From assembly GCA_913058345.1 (NCBI GenBank), contig CAJXQR010000003.1:62001-126000 (forward strand): 64,000 bases of DNA, read 5' to 3'. This DNA comes from an uncultured Gammaproteobacteria bacterium (GTDB lineage: Bacteria; Pseudomonadota; Gammaproteobacteria; Pseudomonadales; Porticoccaceae). Each line of letters begins with the position of its first letter. Positions within the stretch are counted from its first letter, which is position 1. Below the pieces are notes generated by a model. It was given only the letters and a program-made list of their open reading frames with translations. It did no database searches and was not told the DNA's origin. Of the stretch, positions 1 through 8,218 are shown one piece after another. The translations under genes and the position numbers were made by a program.

Positions 1-166
1 TATCTGTTAAAGCAAATGTGGACTATATGTTTTTAATCACCGTCGCTTGTTACGGGGCTTCTCGACTTAATATTCAGCATTTCAGTGAATGCGGTAACGG
101 TATTGGTTTATTGTTGTTGGGCCGAGTATGACGGCTAACAGAGGGTTTGTCAGCAGAGATCAATGG

Positions 167-192
167 CACCCGTCATCAGTTGGTGACGGGTG
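167..192. terminator. Terminator-like hairpin at 3' end of the RluA-family gene
   Basis: A perfect 9-bp inverted repeat (CACCCGTCA / TGACGGGTG, 8-nt loop) overlaps the last codons and stop of the leftward pseudouridine synthase gene. There is no clear T-run, so it may be a bidirectional or mRNA-protecting hairpin. The first 175 bases hold no recognisable gene. One rightward frame is open from the window edge to about 130 and could be a gene tail, but I do not recognise it. Confidence 0.4.
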
Positions 193-1105
193 TTGTAAGC
201 AAAGGTTGCAGATTTTCGGGCACGAGAAAAAACTGTTCTGTTTTATTAACAGGGTCAATAAAAGATAGCTGATAGGCGAGTAATTGTAGATCCTCTTTCT
301 TTGGCTCGAATTCTTCTAGGCGGTTTTCTTCAGTGCGAGAATCGCTCAGGTTATCTGTAGTGCTAGCTTTAGTCCGATCGCTAGTAGAGCCATAGAGACG
401 ATCGCCAATAATAGGGTATCCGGCACTGCTCAGGTGGCGACGTATCTGATGCTTGCGCCCGGTCTCAATGTCGATCTCTATCAGGGAGCAGTTTTGCGCG
501 GCATCGTAATTGATACGTTGGGCATGACTGCGAGCCTTGCGGCCGTCAATGGCCTGGTCAAATAATTGTGGCTCGGCAGGAAATTGACCACGGACTCGCG
601 CGCGGTAGTGTTTGCGGATTTTTCGCTCGGCAAAAAGTGCGGACAGTTTGGCGGCAGTGCTTTTTTTATGGGCGAGCAGAATTAAACCACTTGCAGCCCT
701 GTCGAGGCGATGAACCGTAAACGTTGAACGCTCAAGATGACGCTCAACCCAACGCCCCACAGTGCAGTGGTCGCCCCATTTTGTACCCTGGCTATACATC
801 CCCCGGGGCTTGTACCACACGCTATAGTTGCCTTCATCGGCGATCATCAAGGGGACAGGTGGTACAGTAGATTGTATGGCAAGGTCGTAATACAGGTGGA
901 GCTCGTCACCGCTTTGCAATGGATGTTTGGCACGACGCAAGCGGCGGGTGTTGCCATTGTGAGTCAACCACACAGCACCATTTTGCATCGCCCGTTTAAC
1001 CTTTTGCTTTGATAAACCACTAGCCGTTGCCAGCAGGCTGATAGGTGATTGACCCTCATCACTGACAGGCAGATGTTGCTCACATTGTGCGGGGGCTGGG
1101 TCCAT
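176..1105 (-). CDS. RluA-family pseudouridine synthase
   Basis: Predicted to convert specific uridines in rRNA or tRNA to pseudouridine. Residues 30-72 resemble a short S4-like RNA-binding region. The catalytic motif HRLDRAASG lies at residues 132-140, with Asp135 as the nucleophile of the RluA/RluC/RluD family. The C-terminal GRKHQIRRHL block is also typical. At 309 residues it is close to family length; residues about 242-270 are an acidic, lineage-specific insertion. It stands alone, transcribed leftward. The exact target uridine cannot be told from sequence. Confidence 0.9.
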   Translation of the reverse strand: MDPAPAQCEQHLPVSDEGQSPISLLATASGLSKQKVKRAMQNGAVWLTHNGNTRRLRRAKHPLQSGDELHLYYDLAIQSTVPPVPLMIADEGNYSVWYKPRGMYSQGTKWGDHCTVGRWVERHLERSTFTVHRLDRAASGLILLAHKKSTAAKLSALFAERKIRKHYRARVRGQFPAEPQLFDQAIDGRKARSHAQRINYDAAQNCSLIEIDIETGRKHQIRRHLSSAGYPIIGDRLYGSTSDRTKASTTDNLSDSRTEENRLEEFEPKKEDLQLLAYQLSFIDPVNKTEQFFLVPENLQPLLTTPVTN

Positions 1106-1301
1106 GTGTGGTGTACCGAAATCGCTGTGCTGGTGGTCGGGTGCTTAGTCGGTGCATTTTAACGCTAAACAGGACCCCGAGTTAGCGTGTTTTGCTCAAG
1201 CTGGCTACTTTTCTATACCCCGCATTGTCTGCTAGGGTGCAGAGCATGACTGAGAACGACTACACGGCTGAGATCTACTAGATCTACTATAGGACGAATC
1301 A
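1106..1301 (+). promoter_or_regulatory. Upstream region of the alpha/beta hydrolase gene
   Basis: This gap holds an 8-bp inverted repeat (AACGCTAA / TTAGCGTG, about 1150-1180). It is followed by a possible sigma-70 promoter, TTGCTC, 16 bp, TATACC, near 1191-1218. Both precede the rightward hydrolase gene and could be an operator plus promoter. The ribosome site is AGGA just before the ATG at 1302. The promoter assignment is a by-eye match. Confidence 0.3.
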
Positions 1302-2297
1302 ATGAGTTGGCAAATTAAGCTGCTGAATATGACATCGCGAATTTTCGTTAAACCCTTTGCTAAATGGGCCACTCGACAAAGTAAACCTGGACAGGAGCAG
1401 CTAACGATCGACAAACTTCGTCGCCGGATGTGCCGATTTGATCATTTTATAATGCGCAAACACCGTTCAACGATACCGGTAGATGCTGTTGATGATTTTG
1501 ATGGTGTTGATGGAGAAGCTTCCTATTTGTGGATCAATAACAGCCCGGATGTTACCCGCACTATCCTTTACTTACATGGCGGCGGCATGATTATTCATAT
1601 GCCCGGGCTGTATCAAAAGTGGGCGCAGCGTTTTGGCCCGGCAGTCAATGCACGGGTACTGTTAGTCGATTACCGTCTGGTGCCAGAACATCCTTATCCA
1701 GCACCCAATGACGATTGTTTTGCCGCTTACGAATGGCTGGTCAAAGAGCAGGGTGTGAACCCCGATCATATTATTATCGCGGGTGATTCAGCGGGAGGCT
1801 ACCTCACTTTGGCTACGCTATTGCGTATAGGTCAGTCTGAATTGGCCAACCCCGCTTGCGCTATTGTTTTATCACCGTTAACCGACTTTTCCTTTGGTAG
1901 CCCATCATTATTTGCGAATGAAGGGAAAGACCCCCTCTTAAGCAACCAGTCTATGCCGGGGGTAAGGAACATGATATTCGGTGACCACCTGTGTACTGAT
2001 CCCATGGTTTCGCCTATTTATGCCGATTTAAGCGGTTTCCCCCCTTTACAAGTTCACGTCAGTAGCAATGAAATTTTGCGCGATGATGGCGTACGCATCG
2101 TCGAACGGATGAAACGGCAGGGCGGAACCAGTGAGCTTTGTGAATGGTATAACACCATCCATGTTCACCCAATCATGAATGGCTTGCCTGAAAGTGAGCT
2201 GGCACTGCAAAAAATGCAGGCGTTTATTGAACGCCACTGCGAAAATGGCAGTGCTGGGGACTTATCAGGAGCTACAGGGGCGCCAGCACAAGATTGA
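1302..2297 (+). CDS. Alpha/beta hydrolase of the HSL/acetyl-esterase type
   Basis: A 331-residue serine esterase or lipase-like hydrolase. The oxyanion-hole motif HGGG is at residues 92-95 and the nucleophile motif GDSAGG is at 161-166 (Ser163), which defines the hormone-sensitive-lipase family. A later Asp (LRDDG) and His (IHVHP) are in the expected order to complete the triad. No signal peptide is evident, so it is probably cytoplasmic. The start is the ATG preceded by AGGA. The substrate is unknown; related enzymes act on short- to medium-chain esters. It is monocistronic. Confidence 0.9.
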   Translation: MSWQIKLLNMTSRIFVKPFAKWATRQSKPGQEQLTIDKLRRRMCRFDHFIMRKHRSTIPVDAVDDFDGVDGEASYLWINNSPDVTRTILYLHGGGMIIHMPGLYQKWAQRFGPAVNARVLLVDYRLVPEHPYPAPNDDCFAAYEWLVKEQGVNPDHIIIAGDSAGGYLTLATLLRIGQSELANPACAIVLSPLTDFSFGSPSLFANEGKDPLLSNQSMPGVRNMIFGDHLCTDPMVSPIYADLSGFPPLQVHVSSNEILRDDGVRIVERMKRQGGTSELCEWYNTIHVHPIMNGLPESELALQKMQAFIERHCENGSAGDLSGATGAPAQD

Positions 2298-2509
2298 GCA
2301 ATAGGTGATATTCATCTGCTACCCGCCTGAAATCATTCCACGATGATCCACTCTCTCGAGTCGCTAGCCGTCTCAATTCATCAATCAGGGTGGTCTTATG
2401 ATCATTGCCGGAGTGCCTGGGAGTGCCCATATGATAGACGTTTACAAACCATTTGATTGGTTGCTATGAGTCGGTTATTTTTCAAGTGTGCATCAGAGCT
2501 TACTTGCCC

Positions 2510-3967
2510 CTAAGTTTTTGCTTGTTGAGACTCATTTAGTAATCTTGCCAGTGTCTGTAAGGCAGGGAATAATATTGATTCCCAGGGTATGGCACAGTTT
2601 ATTCGGAAATAGTTTTTAAACCGTTGATCGCTGGAAAATAAATAGCCAGGGGCAATGCTGATCTTGTGTGCCAGTGCCTTTTGGTAAAGCTCGGCGGTAT
2701 CGAATTCCCCGGGCAATTGCACCCAGAGGACAAAACCACCTCGGGGCTGCGAGGTTCGGGTGCCGTTTGGAAACGTCGCCTTAATCAAGTCAATAGATTG
2801 ACTCACACTGGTAGCGTAATGGTGGCGTATTTTCCGCACATGTCTGTCCATGCCGCCAGTGCGCAGATACTCATCCAGTACCTGTTGGTTTAAGGTGGCG
2901 CTGGCAATATTCTGGGTAAATTTTAAGTAGGCGGCTTTTTCTGCATAGCGACCGGGTGATAACCAACCCACCCGCAGGCCGGGGGAAACGGACTTGGAAA
3001 AGGAGCTGCAATAGAGTACCTCCCCATCGGTGTCAGCCGTAGCGAAATGTTTGTAGGGCGTAGGGCGATGACCGTCGAAAGCAAGGTCCCCATAAATATC
3101 GTCTTCCACTAAGGGCACGTTGAAGTCATTAAGCAGCGACAGCAAGCTCTGTTTTTGAGCCTTGTCTGGGCAACTCCCCAAGGGATTACTGAAGTTGCTG
3201 ACGACGATACAGGCTTTGACGTTCCACTGTTGGCAAGCGTCTTTGACCCTGCCCAGGTCCATGCCGGATTCTGGGTGGCAAGGGATTTCCACCGCGCGCA
3301 GTCCAAGGGTATCGACCACCTGCAGTAGACCATAGTAGGTGGGGGATTCCAGCAAGACCACATCGCCGGGATCGGCCACGCACTTGAGGGCGATAATCAG
3401 TGCTTCGTGACAGCCGTTGGTGATGAGAATATCTGCGGCACTCACGTCACAGCCATAGCCCAGCATGCGTAGTGCCAGGGATTCACAAAGTGATGGTAAT
3501 CCGGGTGGGACTTCGTAGCGCATAAAGCCGGTATCCTGGTTTCGGCTGATACGGGCAGCGATCCGTTGTAATTCCTGGCCTGGGAAGTAGCTTTCGTGGG
3601 GCAGTGCTGCGCCCAGTTGCACCAGAGTCTTACTGCCAGTGGCCTGAATCAAATCCAGCGCCAGTCGTTGGTGCTCCACCAGTATCGGTTTTAGCTGGGA
3701 CTTTGTTGGGCCTTTTACCAGAGGTGCGGGCTCTTCAGCGCGCCATTTGACGAAGAATCCCGAACGGGGGACTGCTTCGATCAAGCCCTGGTTTTCCAAT
3801 AGCTTCTGCGCCTGGAGGACCGTATTAATACTGACGCCATGGGTCTCCGCTAGCAGACGCGTCCCAGGGATTTTATCCCCTGGGCGGTAGCGCCCCGCCT
3901 GAATCTGTCCGGCCAGTTGTTTGGCAAGTTGCTCATAGCGATGCGGTTGAAGGGGTGCTTTGCTCAA
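2510..3967 (-). CDS. MocR-type GntR/aminotransferase regulator
   Basis: A 485-residue fusion of a GntR winged helix (residues about 8-75) with an aminotransferase class I fold. The PLP-binding lysine is Lys325 in SSFSKSVSPG. MocR proteins use PLP-bound sensing to control nearby metabolic genes. This one is divergent from a class IV aminotransferase gene, the usual arrangement. Translation appears to start at TTG without a strong ribosome site; another start is possible. Two direct repeats in the divergent gap are likely its binding sites. Confidence 0.92.
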   Translation of the reverse strand: MSKAPLQPHRYEQLAKQLAGQIQAGRYRPGDKIPGTRLLAETHGVSINTVLQAQKLLENQGLIEAVPRSGFFVKWRAEEPAPLVKGPTKSQLKPILVEHQRLALDLIQATGSKTLVQLGAALPHESYFPGQELQRIAARISRNQDTGFMRYEVPPGLPSLCESLALRMLGYGCDVSAADILITNGCHEALIIALKCVADPGDVVLLESPTYYGLLQVVDTLGLRAVEIPCHPESGMDLGRVKDACQQWNVKACIVVSNFSNPLGSCPDKAQKQSLLSLLNDFNVPLVEDDIYGDLAFDGHRPTPYKHFATADTDGEVLYCSSFSKSVSPGLRVGWLSPGRYAEKAAYLKFTQNIASATLNQQVLDEYLRTGGMDRHVRKIRHHYATSVSQSIDLIKATFPNGTRTSQPRGGFVLWVQLPGEFDTAELYQKALAHKISIAPGYLFSSDQRFKNYFRINCAIPWESILFPALQTLARLLNESQQAKT

Positions 3968-3968
3968 A

Positions 3969-4009
3969 ATCTGTACCCATCTAATTGGAATTAAACTGTA
4001 TCTGTACCC
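3969..4009. promoter_or_regulatory. Direct repeats ATCTGTACCC, likely MocR operator
   Basis: Two identical 10-bp direct repeats, ATCTGTACCC, begin at 3969 and 4000, so they are 31 bp (about three helical turns) apart. They lie between the divergent MocR regulator and the aminotransferase gene. MocR regulators typically bind direct repeats on one helix face in the shared promoter. The first repeat sits right at the regulator start codon, which suggests autorepression. Binding is inferred. Confidence 0.6.
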
Positions 4010-4106
4010 TATGTTTAGGAAGATTACACTGTCTCGATGGCCCCCTCAATAGCCCGGATGTGCTTCAGGGGATACAGACGCGTTAAGTTTTCGAGGAGGA
4101 TGCAGG

Positions 4107-5024
4107 ATGCAAGCCCAGGAACAAGCTCAAGTAAATTGTTCTACAAAAACAAAGTATGACTGCTGGAAAAACGGTGTACTGGTGGATGCTGATCAGGCGG
4201 TCGTGTCGATCTATGACCACGGCCTGCTTTATGGTGACGGCTGTTTCGAGGGCCTGCGTTTTTATCATCGGCAGCCCTTCCGGCTGGATCGTCATTTGGC
4301 TCGATTGCGTCGTTCCCTCAGTGCACTGATGATCACCATTCCCTATAGCGATGACACCCTCACCGAAGCTGTTATGGCCTGCATCACTCGTTCGGATATG
4401 GTTGATGGTTACCTGCGGATTCTGGTCACTCGAGGGGAAGGGGATATGGGGTTGAATCCCCTTAATTGCACCACCCCCGAGGTATTTATTATTCCCGCTT
4501 CGCTGTCTTTGGTCAGTGAGACGGTGTGCCGTCAGGGGGCTAGCCTCATTACCAGCAGTATCAAGCGAGCCGTTGGTACCGGGCTGGATGCCCGGGTGAA
4601 ATCCCTGAATTACCTGCATTCGATTCTGGCCAGGGTCGAAGCGAATACAGCGGGTGTAGATGAAGCCATTTTGCTCAACCAGTTTGGCTATGTGGCGGAA
4701 TGCAGCGCCGAGAATATTTTTGTTGTCAAGGCGGGAGCACTGCTAACACCCTCTGCCCAGGACGGTGCTCTGGAAGGCATTACCCGTGAAACAATTTTAG
4801 AGCTGGCGTCGCTGCAAAAGCTGGAGGCTCGCGAACAGTCCCTCACCAGCTATGATCTTTACACCGCTGAGGAGTGTTTTATCTGCGGCAGTGGTGCGCG
4901 CTTGATTCCCGTTAAAATAATCGATGGACGGCAAATTGCCCAGTGTCTGGGTCCGGTGTATCTAGCGTTGTCGCGTGCCTATCAGGCATTGATTGATGAC
5001 GAATGTGGGGGGGAGATGTCATGA
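4107..5024 (+). CDS. Class IV (branched-chain type) PLP aminotransferase
   Basis: A 305-residue fold-type IV aminotransferase similar to IlvE and D-amino-acid transaminase. The N-terminal block SIYDHGLLYGDGCFEGLR (about 34-51) and the PLP lysine Lys165 in ARVKSLNYL are family hallmarks; AECSAENIFVV follows. The ribosome site GAGGAGG precedes the ATG. It probably interconverts branched-chain or D-amino acids with their keto acids; the control by a MocR regulator fits a specialised amino-acid use rather than housekeeping valine/leucine synthesis. Its stop overlaps the next start as ATGA. Confidence 0.88.
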   Translation: MQAQEQAQVNCSTKTKYDCWKNGVLVDADQAVVSIYDHGLLYGDGCFEGLRFYHRQPFRLDRHLARLRRSLSALMITIPYSDDTLTEAVMACITRSDMVDGYLRILVTRGEGDMGLNPLNCTTPEVFIIPASLSLVSETVCRQGASLITSSIKRAVGTGLDARVKSLNYLHSILARVEANTAGVDEAILLNQFGYVAECSAENIFVVKAGALLTPSAQDGALEGITRETILELASLQKLEAREQSLTSYDLYTAEECFICGSGARLIPVKIIDGRQIAQCLGPVYLALSRAYQALIDDECGGEMS

Positions 5025-5415
5025 CCTTCGACCTGAACAGCTATACCAACACTATGGCCCGTTACAGCCAGTGGATGAATGGCAGCCTGTATTCAGCCGC
5101 TGCGTCCCTGGCTCTGTCCCAACAGGGTGTAGATTTCGGTGTGACAGATTTGATCTTTATGCTGGCGGCGGAATGAGCAACTTGCTGCCGATATTGATGT
5201 TCGTTATTGCCGCCCTGCACTGGCGGTTAAAAATAATTGGAGTCAGTTATCTGTTGATGCTCGCTTATAAGATCGCCTCACAGCCGATGACAGTGGAGGG
5301 CTTCTCTGGCTTGACGCCAAACTCATTTTTCGGTGGCGTGCTGTTTCAATGGATCAACCCCAAAGCCTGGGTGATTGCTATTGGTGGGATTTCCGCTGTG
5401 CGGGCGAGCAATTAG
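5021..5415 (+). pseudogene. Decayed DinB N-terminus fused to LysE/RhtB remnant
   Basis: From the ATG at 5021, coupled to the preceding stop by ATGA, the first 30 or so residues (motif ARYSQWMNGSLY) look like the start of a DinB-fold protein. The frame then runs into LysE-type sequence ending DLIFMLAAE and stops at 5176. A second frame continues as a LysE/RhtB exporter fragment, with GVSYLLMLAYKI and LFQWINPKAW, and ends at 5415 well short of the family's roughly 200 residues. This is best explained by a deletion joining two adjacent genes plus a frameshift. Intact MocR-aminotransferase-DinB-LysE clusters are the expected ancestor. Confidence 0.7.
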
Positions 5416-5459
5416 TGGAGAAATGAAACGTAAAACCAAACTATGAAGGAAACCAAACT

Positions 5460-5891
5460 ATGGACGCACAAGATGTCAATTACAGGGAAAAAGTACAGGA
5501 AAGTTTTAATCGACAGGTGGTGATGCACACTCTGGGAGCCGAGTTGAGTATTCAAGGGCCGGGAATTGTCTCTATCCGCTTTCCGTTCCAGCCAGAGTAT
5601 ACCCAACAGAATGGCTATATCCATGCGGGCATTGCTACAACGGTTTTGGATAGTGCTTGCGGCTACGCCGCTTTTACTCTGATGCCGCCGGAGGCGGATG
5701 TGCTTACCGTGGAATTCAAAGTAAATCTGTTGCGCCCCGCCATGGGGGAACATTTTACTGCACGGGCGAGGGTGATAAAACCGGGTAGAACTCTTTCTGT
5801 CGTGGATGCTGCTCTGTTCAGCCCAGCGTACGCTGAAGACAAACCTGTAGCGACGATGACGGGAACCATTATGGCGATAGTGCAACCCTGA
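5460..5891 (+). CDS. PaaI-type hotdog thioesterase
   Basis: A 143-residue hotdog-fold acyl-CoA thioesterase. The motif NGYIHAGIATTVLDSACGYAA (residues about 44-64) matches the PaaI family, where the HxG-like turn and a following acidic residue make the active site. The ribosome site AAGGAA precedes the ATG. A 13-bp direct repeat AAACCAAACTATG (5433 and 5450) duplicates the start-codon context. It probably shares a transcript with the flanking genes. The substrate is unknown. Confidence 0.85.
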   Translation: MDAQDVNYREKVQESFNRQVVMHTLGAELSIQGPGIVSIRFPFQPEYTQQNGYIHAGIATTVLDSACGYAAFTLMPPEADVLTVEFKVNLLRPAMGEHFTARARVIKPGRTLSVVDAALFSPAYAEDKPVATMTGTIMAIVQP

Positions 5892-5919
5892 GCCGAGCAA
5901 ACCGTGGCTGGAGATAATA

Positions 5920-6567
5920 GTGACAAACTACACAAGCCCTGACCTAATCCATAGCGCGTTGGTCAGTATCGATGTACAGAACGATTTCGTCCTTGATGAT
6001 GCCCCCGCTCGCATTCCAGGGACTCAGGAAGCGGTTCCAATAATAAAAAAAGTGGTTCAGTCTTTTCGAGACAGGGGCCTACCGGTTATTCATGTTATCC
6101 GTTTGTACATGTCGGATGGCTCCAACGTGGACTTATGCCGCCGTGAGGCAGTAGAGCGTGGTGCCCGTATCGCGGTACCGGAAAGTGATGGTGCTGAGCT
6201 CGTTGCATCATTGAAGCCCCACATAGATACCCGCTTGAACGCCCAGTTACTGTTGTCGGGTGGTCTCCAGGAAATCGGTAACAATGAATTTGTTCTTTTC
6301 AAGCCCCGGTGGGGCGCGTTTTACCAGACGGGACTGGAAGATTTCCTGCGAGGGCGAGGCATCAATACCTTGGTATTTCTGGGTTGTAACTACCCCAATT
6401 GCCCACGTACCAGTATCTACGAGGCCAGCGAGCGGGATTTCAAAATCATGCTGGTCACGGATGCGATTTCTCAGCTATACCCCAAGGGAGAGGAGGAAAT
6501 GAGTAATATTGGTGTCAGACTCTGCTCCTCCGATTATCTGGGTCAGCTGTTGCTGGCATCAATTTAA
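5920..6567 (+). CDS. Isochorismatase-family cysteine hydrolase
   Basis: A 215-residue member of the isochorismatase/nicotinamidase superfamily. The catalytic triad is visible as Asp18 (SIDVQNDF), Lys128 (FKPRWGAF) and Cys161 (GCNYPNCPRTS). The start is GTG, 28 bp after the thioesterase stop, preceded by GGAG. Such enzymes hydrolyse amides, carbamates or vinyl ethers; the substrate cannot be assigned. It probably belongs to the same transcript as the thioesterase and the following GFA protein. Confidence 0.88.
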   Translation: MTNYTSPDLIHSALVSIDVQNDFVLDDAPARIPGTQEAVPIIKKVVQSFRDRGLPVIHVIRLYMSDGSNVDLCRREAVERGARIAVPESDGAELVASLKPHIDTRLNAQLLLSGGLQEIGNNEFVLFKPRWGAFYQTGLEDFLRGRGINTLVFLGCNYPNCPRTSIYEASERDFKIMLVTDAISQLYPKGEEEMSNIGVRLCSSDYLGQLLLASI

Positions 6568-6590
6568 AAAAGTGATTTGGAGGAATCAGT

Positions 6591-7004
6591 GTGATTGGGC
6601 ATTGTAGATGTACGAATATTAAAGTGGAGTGGCGGTTTGATCGTGCCAGTGAAGTTCATCCCGTCATTTGCGACTGTCAATACTGCACAGCCCACAATGC
6701 TCAATACGTATTCCAAGCTGACACTTCTGCGGAAATTCACATAAGGGATTTTTCATTGTATCGTCAAATCCAGCAAGGAACGAAGACTGCTGTGTTTCAT
6801 GAATGTCTCAACTGTGGAATGTTGATTTGTGTGACCGTTGATTCAGGCGGACAAGTTTATGGGGCTATTAATCGTGACTGCTTTCCAGAGAAGCTGGTTT
6901 TCGCTGCGCCGCTCAAGGTTGATCATGATAGTGCTCCCATACGAGACCGAATAAAAAAATGGCAACGGAATTGGTGCTCTGCGGTGACTATTAATTCGAG
7001 ATAG
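6591..7004 (+). CDS. GFA-domain (CENP-V/Mss4-like zinc) protein
   Basis: A 137-residue protein with the zinc-binding GFA fold. Cys5 and Cys7, the CDCQYC cluster at 27-32 and ECLNCG near 72-77 are the expected metal ligands. Family members include glutathione-dependent formaldehyde-activating proteins, but most have no proven activity. The start is GTG with a strong GGAGGA ribosome site. It is the last recognisable gene of the rightward cluster. Confidence 0.85.
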   Translation: MIGHCRCTNIKVEWRFDRASEVHPVICDCQYCTAHNAQYVFQADTSAEIHIRDFSLYRQIQQGTKTAVFHECLNCGMLICVTVDSGGQVYGAINRDCFPEKLVFAAPLKVDHDSAPIRDRIKKWQRNWCSAVTINSR

Positions 7005-7354
7005 ATCGCAGAACACTGAGACAAATAAAAAAATAGATCGAGGGTGAACGGAGTATTGCGTGGGCAAAAAATATTCATCAATGAAGCGATCATTCAGCCA
7101 AAGAAGGTTTTAATGAAGTACCCCGCCATTGGGGATTCACTTTTCAAATGTTTATTGGGTAAGGCGCTATATTCATACAGTGACGCCAATGGCCGGAAAT
7201 CAGGGGGTAGATAGTTGGCAAGAACGCCGTTTGTTAGCAGAACCGGTGGATAGCGAAGAAATAACGCCCCAAGTATCTATCAGCCTCGTTAATAAAAATT
7301 TATATTACAAGCGCACGATACAGACCCCAAATCTACAGCCTGTCTGTTGAACCG
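7005..7354. other. Gap with possible small ORF remnant
   Basis: This 350-bp gap lies between the convergent GFA gene and thiD. A rightward frame at about 7180-7350 is open for some 55 codons but matches no family I know and lacks a ribosome site. I see no clear terminator. It may be decayed coding DNA. Confidence 0.3.
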
Positions 7355-8218
7355 TTAAGGCCATAAATCGACGAAATGGTGCAGGGGCCCTGCACCCGTG
7401 CCAACGTCGAGTTCTCCGGCACCTGCTAGAGCCTGTGTTAAATAATTCTTCGCGCTTGTCACCGCATCGGCTAAATCAGCGTTATTACACGCCAGATTGG
7501 CGGCAATGGCGGCGGACAGCGTACAGCCGGTGCCGTGTTTATTCGGTGTGTCAATGCGCCTACTGCAAAACCAATGACTGCTTGCCGCCTTGTCAACTAG
7601 CACATCGGGGCTTTCACTGCCGGGTAGATGCCCCCCTTTCAAGAGTGCAGAGCATTGACCGAGAGCTTGTAACTGTTCGGCCATGATGAGCATGTCTTGT
7701 CGTGACTCGGGTAGCTTTGATTCGAGCAGACAGGCGCCCTCATCTAAATTGGGGGTGTAGAGCCTGGCAATGGGTAGAAGCTCGTGAATCAGTGTATCCA
7801 CTGCATCAGGGTCGAGCAGTCGCTGGCCGCTGGAGGACAGCATGACCGGATCGACCACAATATTGCTGGCGCGGTAGTGTTTGAGTCGCGCCGCGACGCG
7901 GCGAATAATGTCGGCGTTGGCAAGCATGCCGATTTTTACCGCTGCGGGCTGAATATCGTCGAAAAGACAGTCTATTTGCGCCTCGACAAAACCCGGGTCG
8001 GGGCAGTGAATGGCTTTGACGCCACAGGTGTTTTGCGCGGTGAGGGCACTGATAACGGCCATGCCATAAACACCGTTAGCGGCGAAGGTTTTTAAATCGG
8101 CCTGAATACCGGCACCGCCGCTGGGGTCTGAACCGCCGATGCTTAAAACATTTTTTATTGGGCTTGCGCCGTTTGTGTCAATTGTGCCCATGTCTCCTGT
8201 CTTGTCGTTCACGTTCAA
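7355..8218 (-). CDS. thiD: Hydroxymethylpyrimidine/phosphomethylpyrimidine kinase
   Basis: ThiD phosphorylates HMP and HMP-P to HMP-PP, the pyrimidine half of thiamin. The N-terminal motif SIGGSDPSGGAGIQAD (about 27-42) and the C-terminal KHGTGCTLSAAIA anion-hole block are characteristic. At 287 residues it carries about 20 extra N-terminal residues relative to E. coli ThiD. It overlaps the upstream thiF stop by 4 bp and is the last gene of the thi operon. Confidence 0.95.
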   Translation of the reverse strand: MNVNDKTGDMGTIDTNGASPIKNVLSIGGSDPSGGAGIQADLKTFAANGVYGMAVISALTAQNTCGVKAIHCPDPGFVEAQIDCLFDDIQPAAVKIGMLANADIIRRVAARLKHYRASNIVVDPVMLSSSGQRLLDPDAVDTLIHELLPIARLYTPNLDEGACLLESKLPESRQDMLIMAEQLQALGQCSALLKGGHLPGSESPDVLVDKAASSHWFCSRRIDTPNKHGTGCTLSAAIAANLACNNADLADAVTSAKNYLTQALAGAGELDVGTGAGPLHHFVDLWP

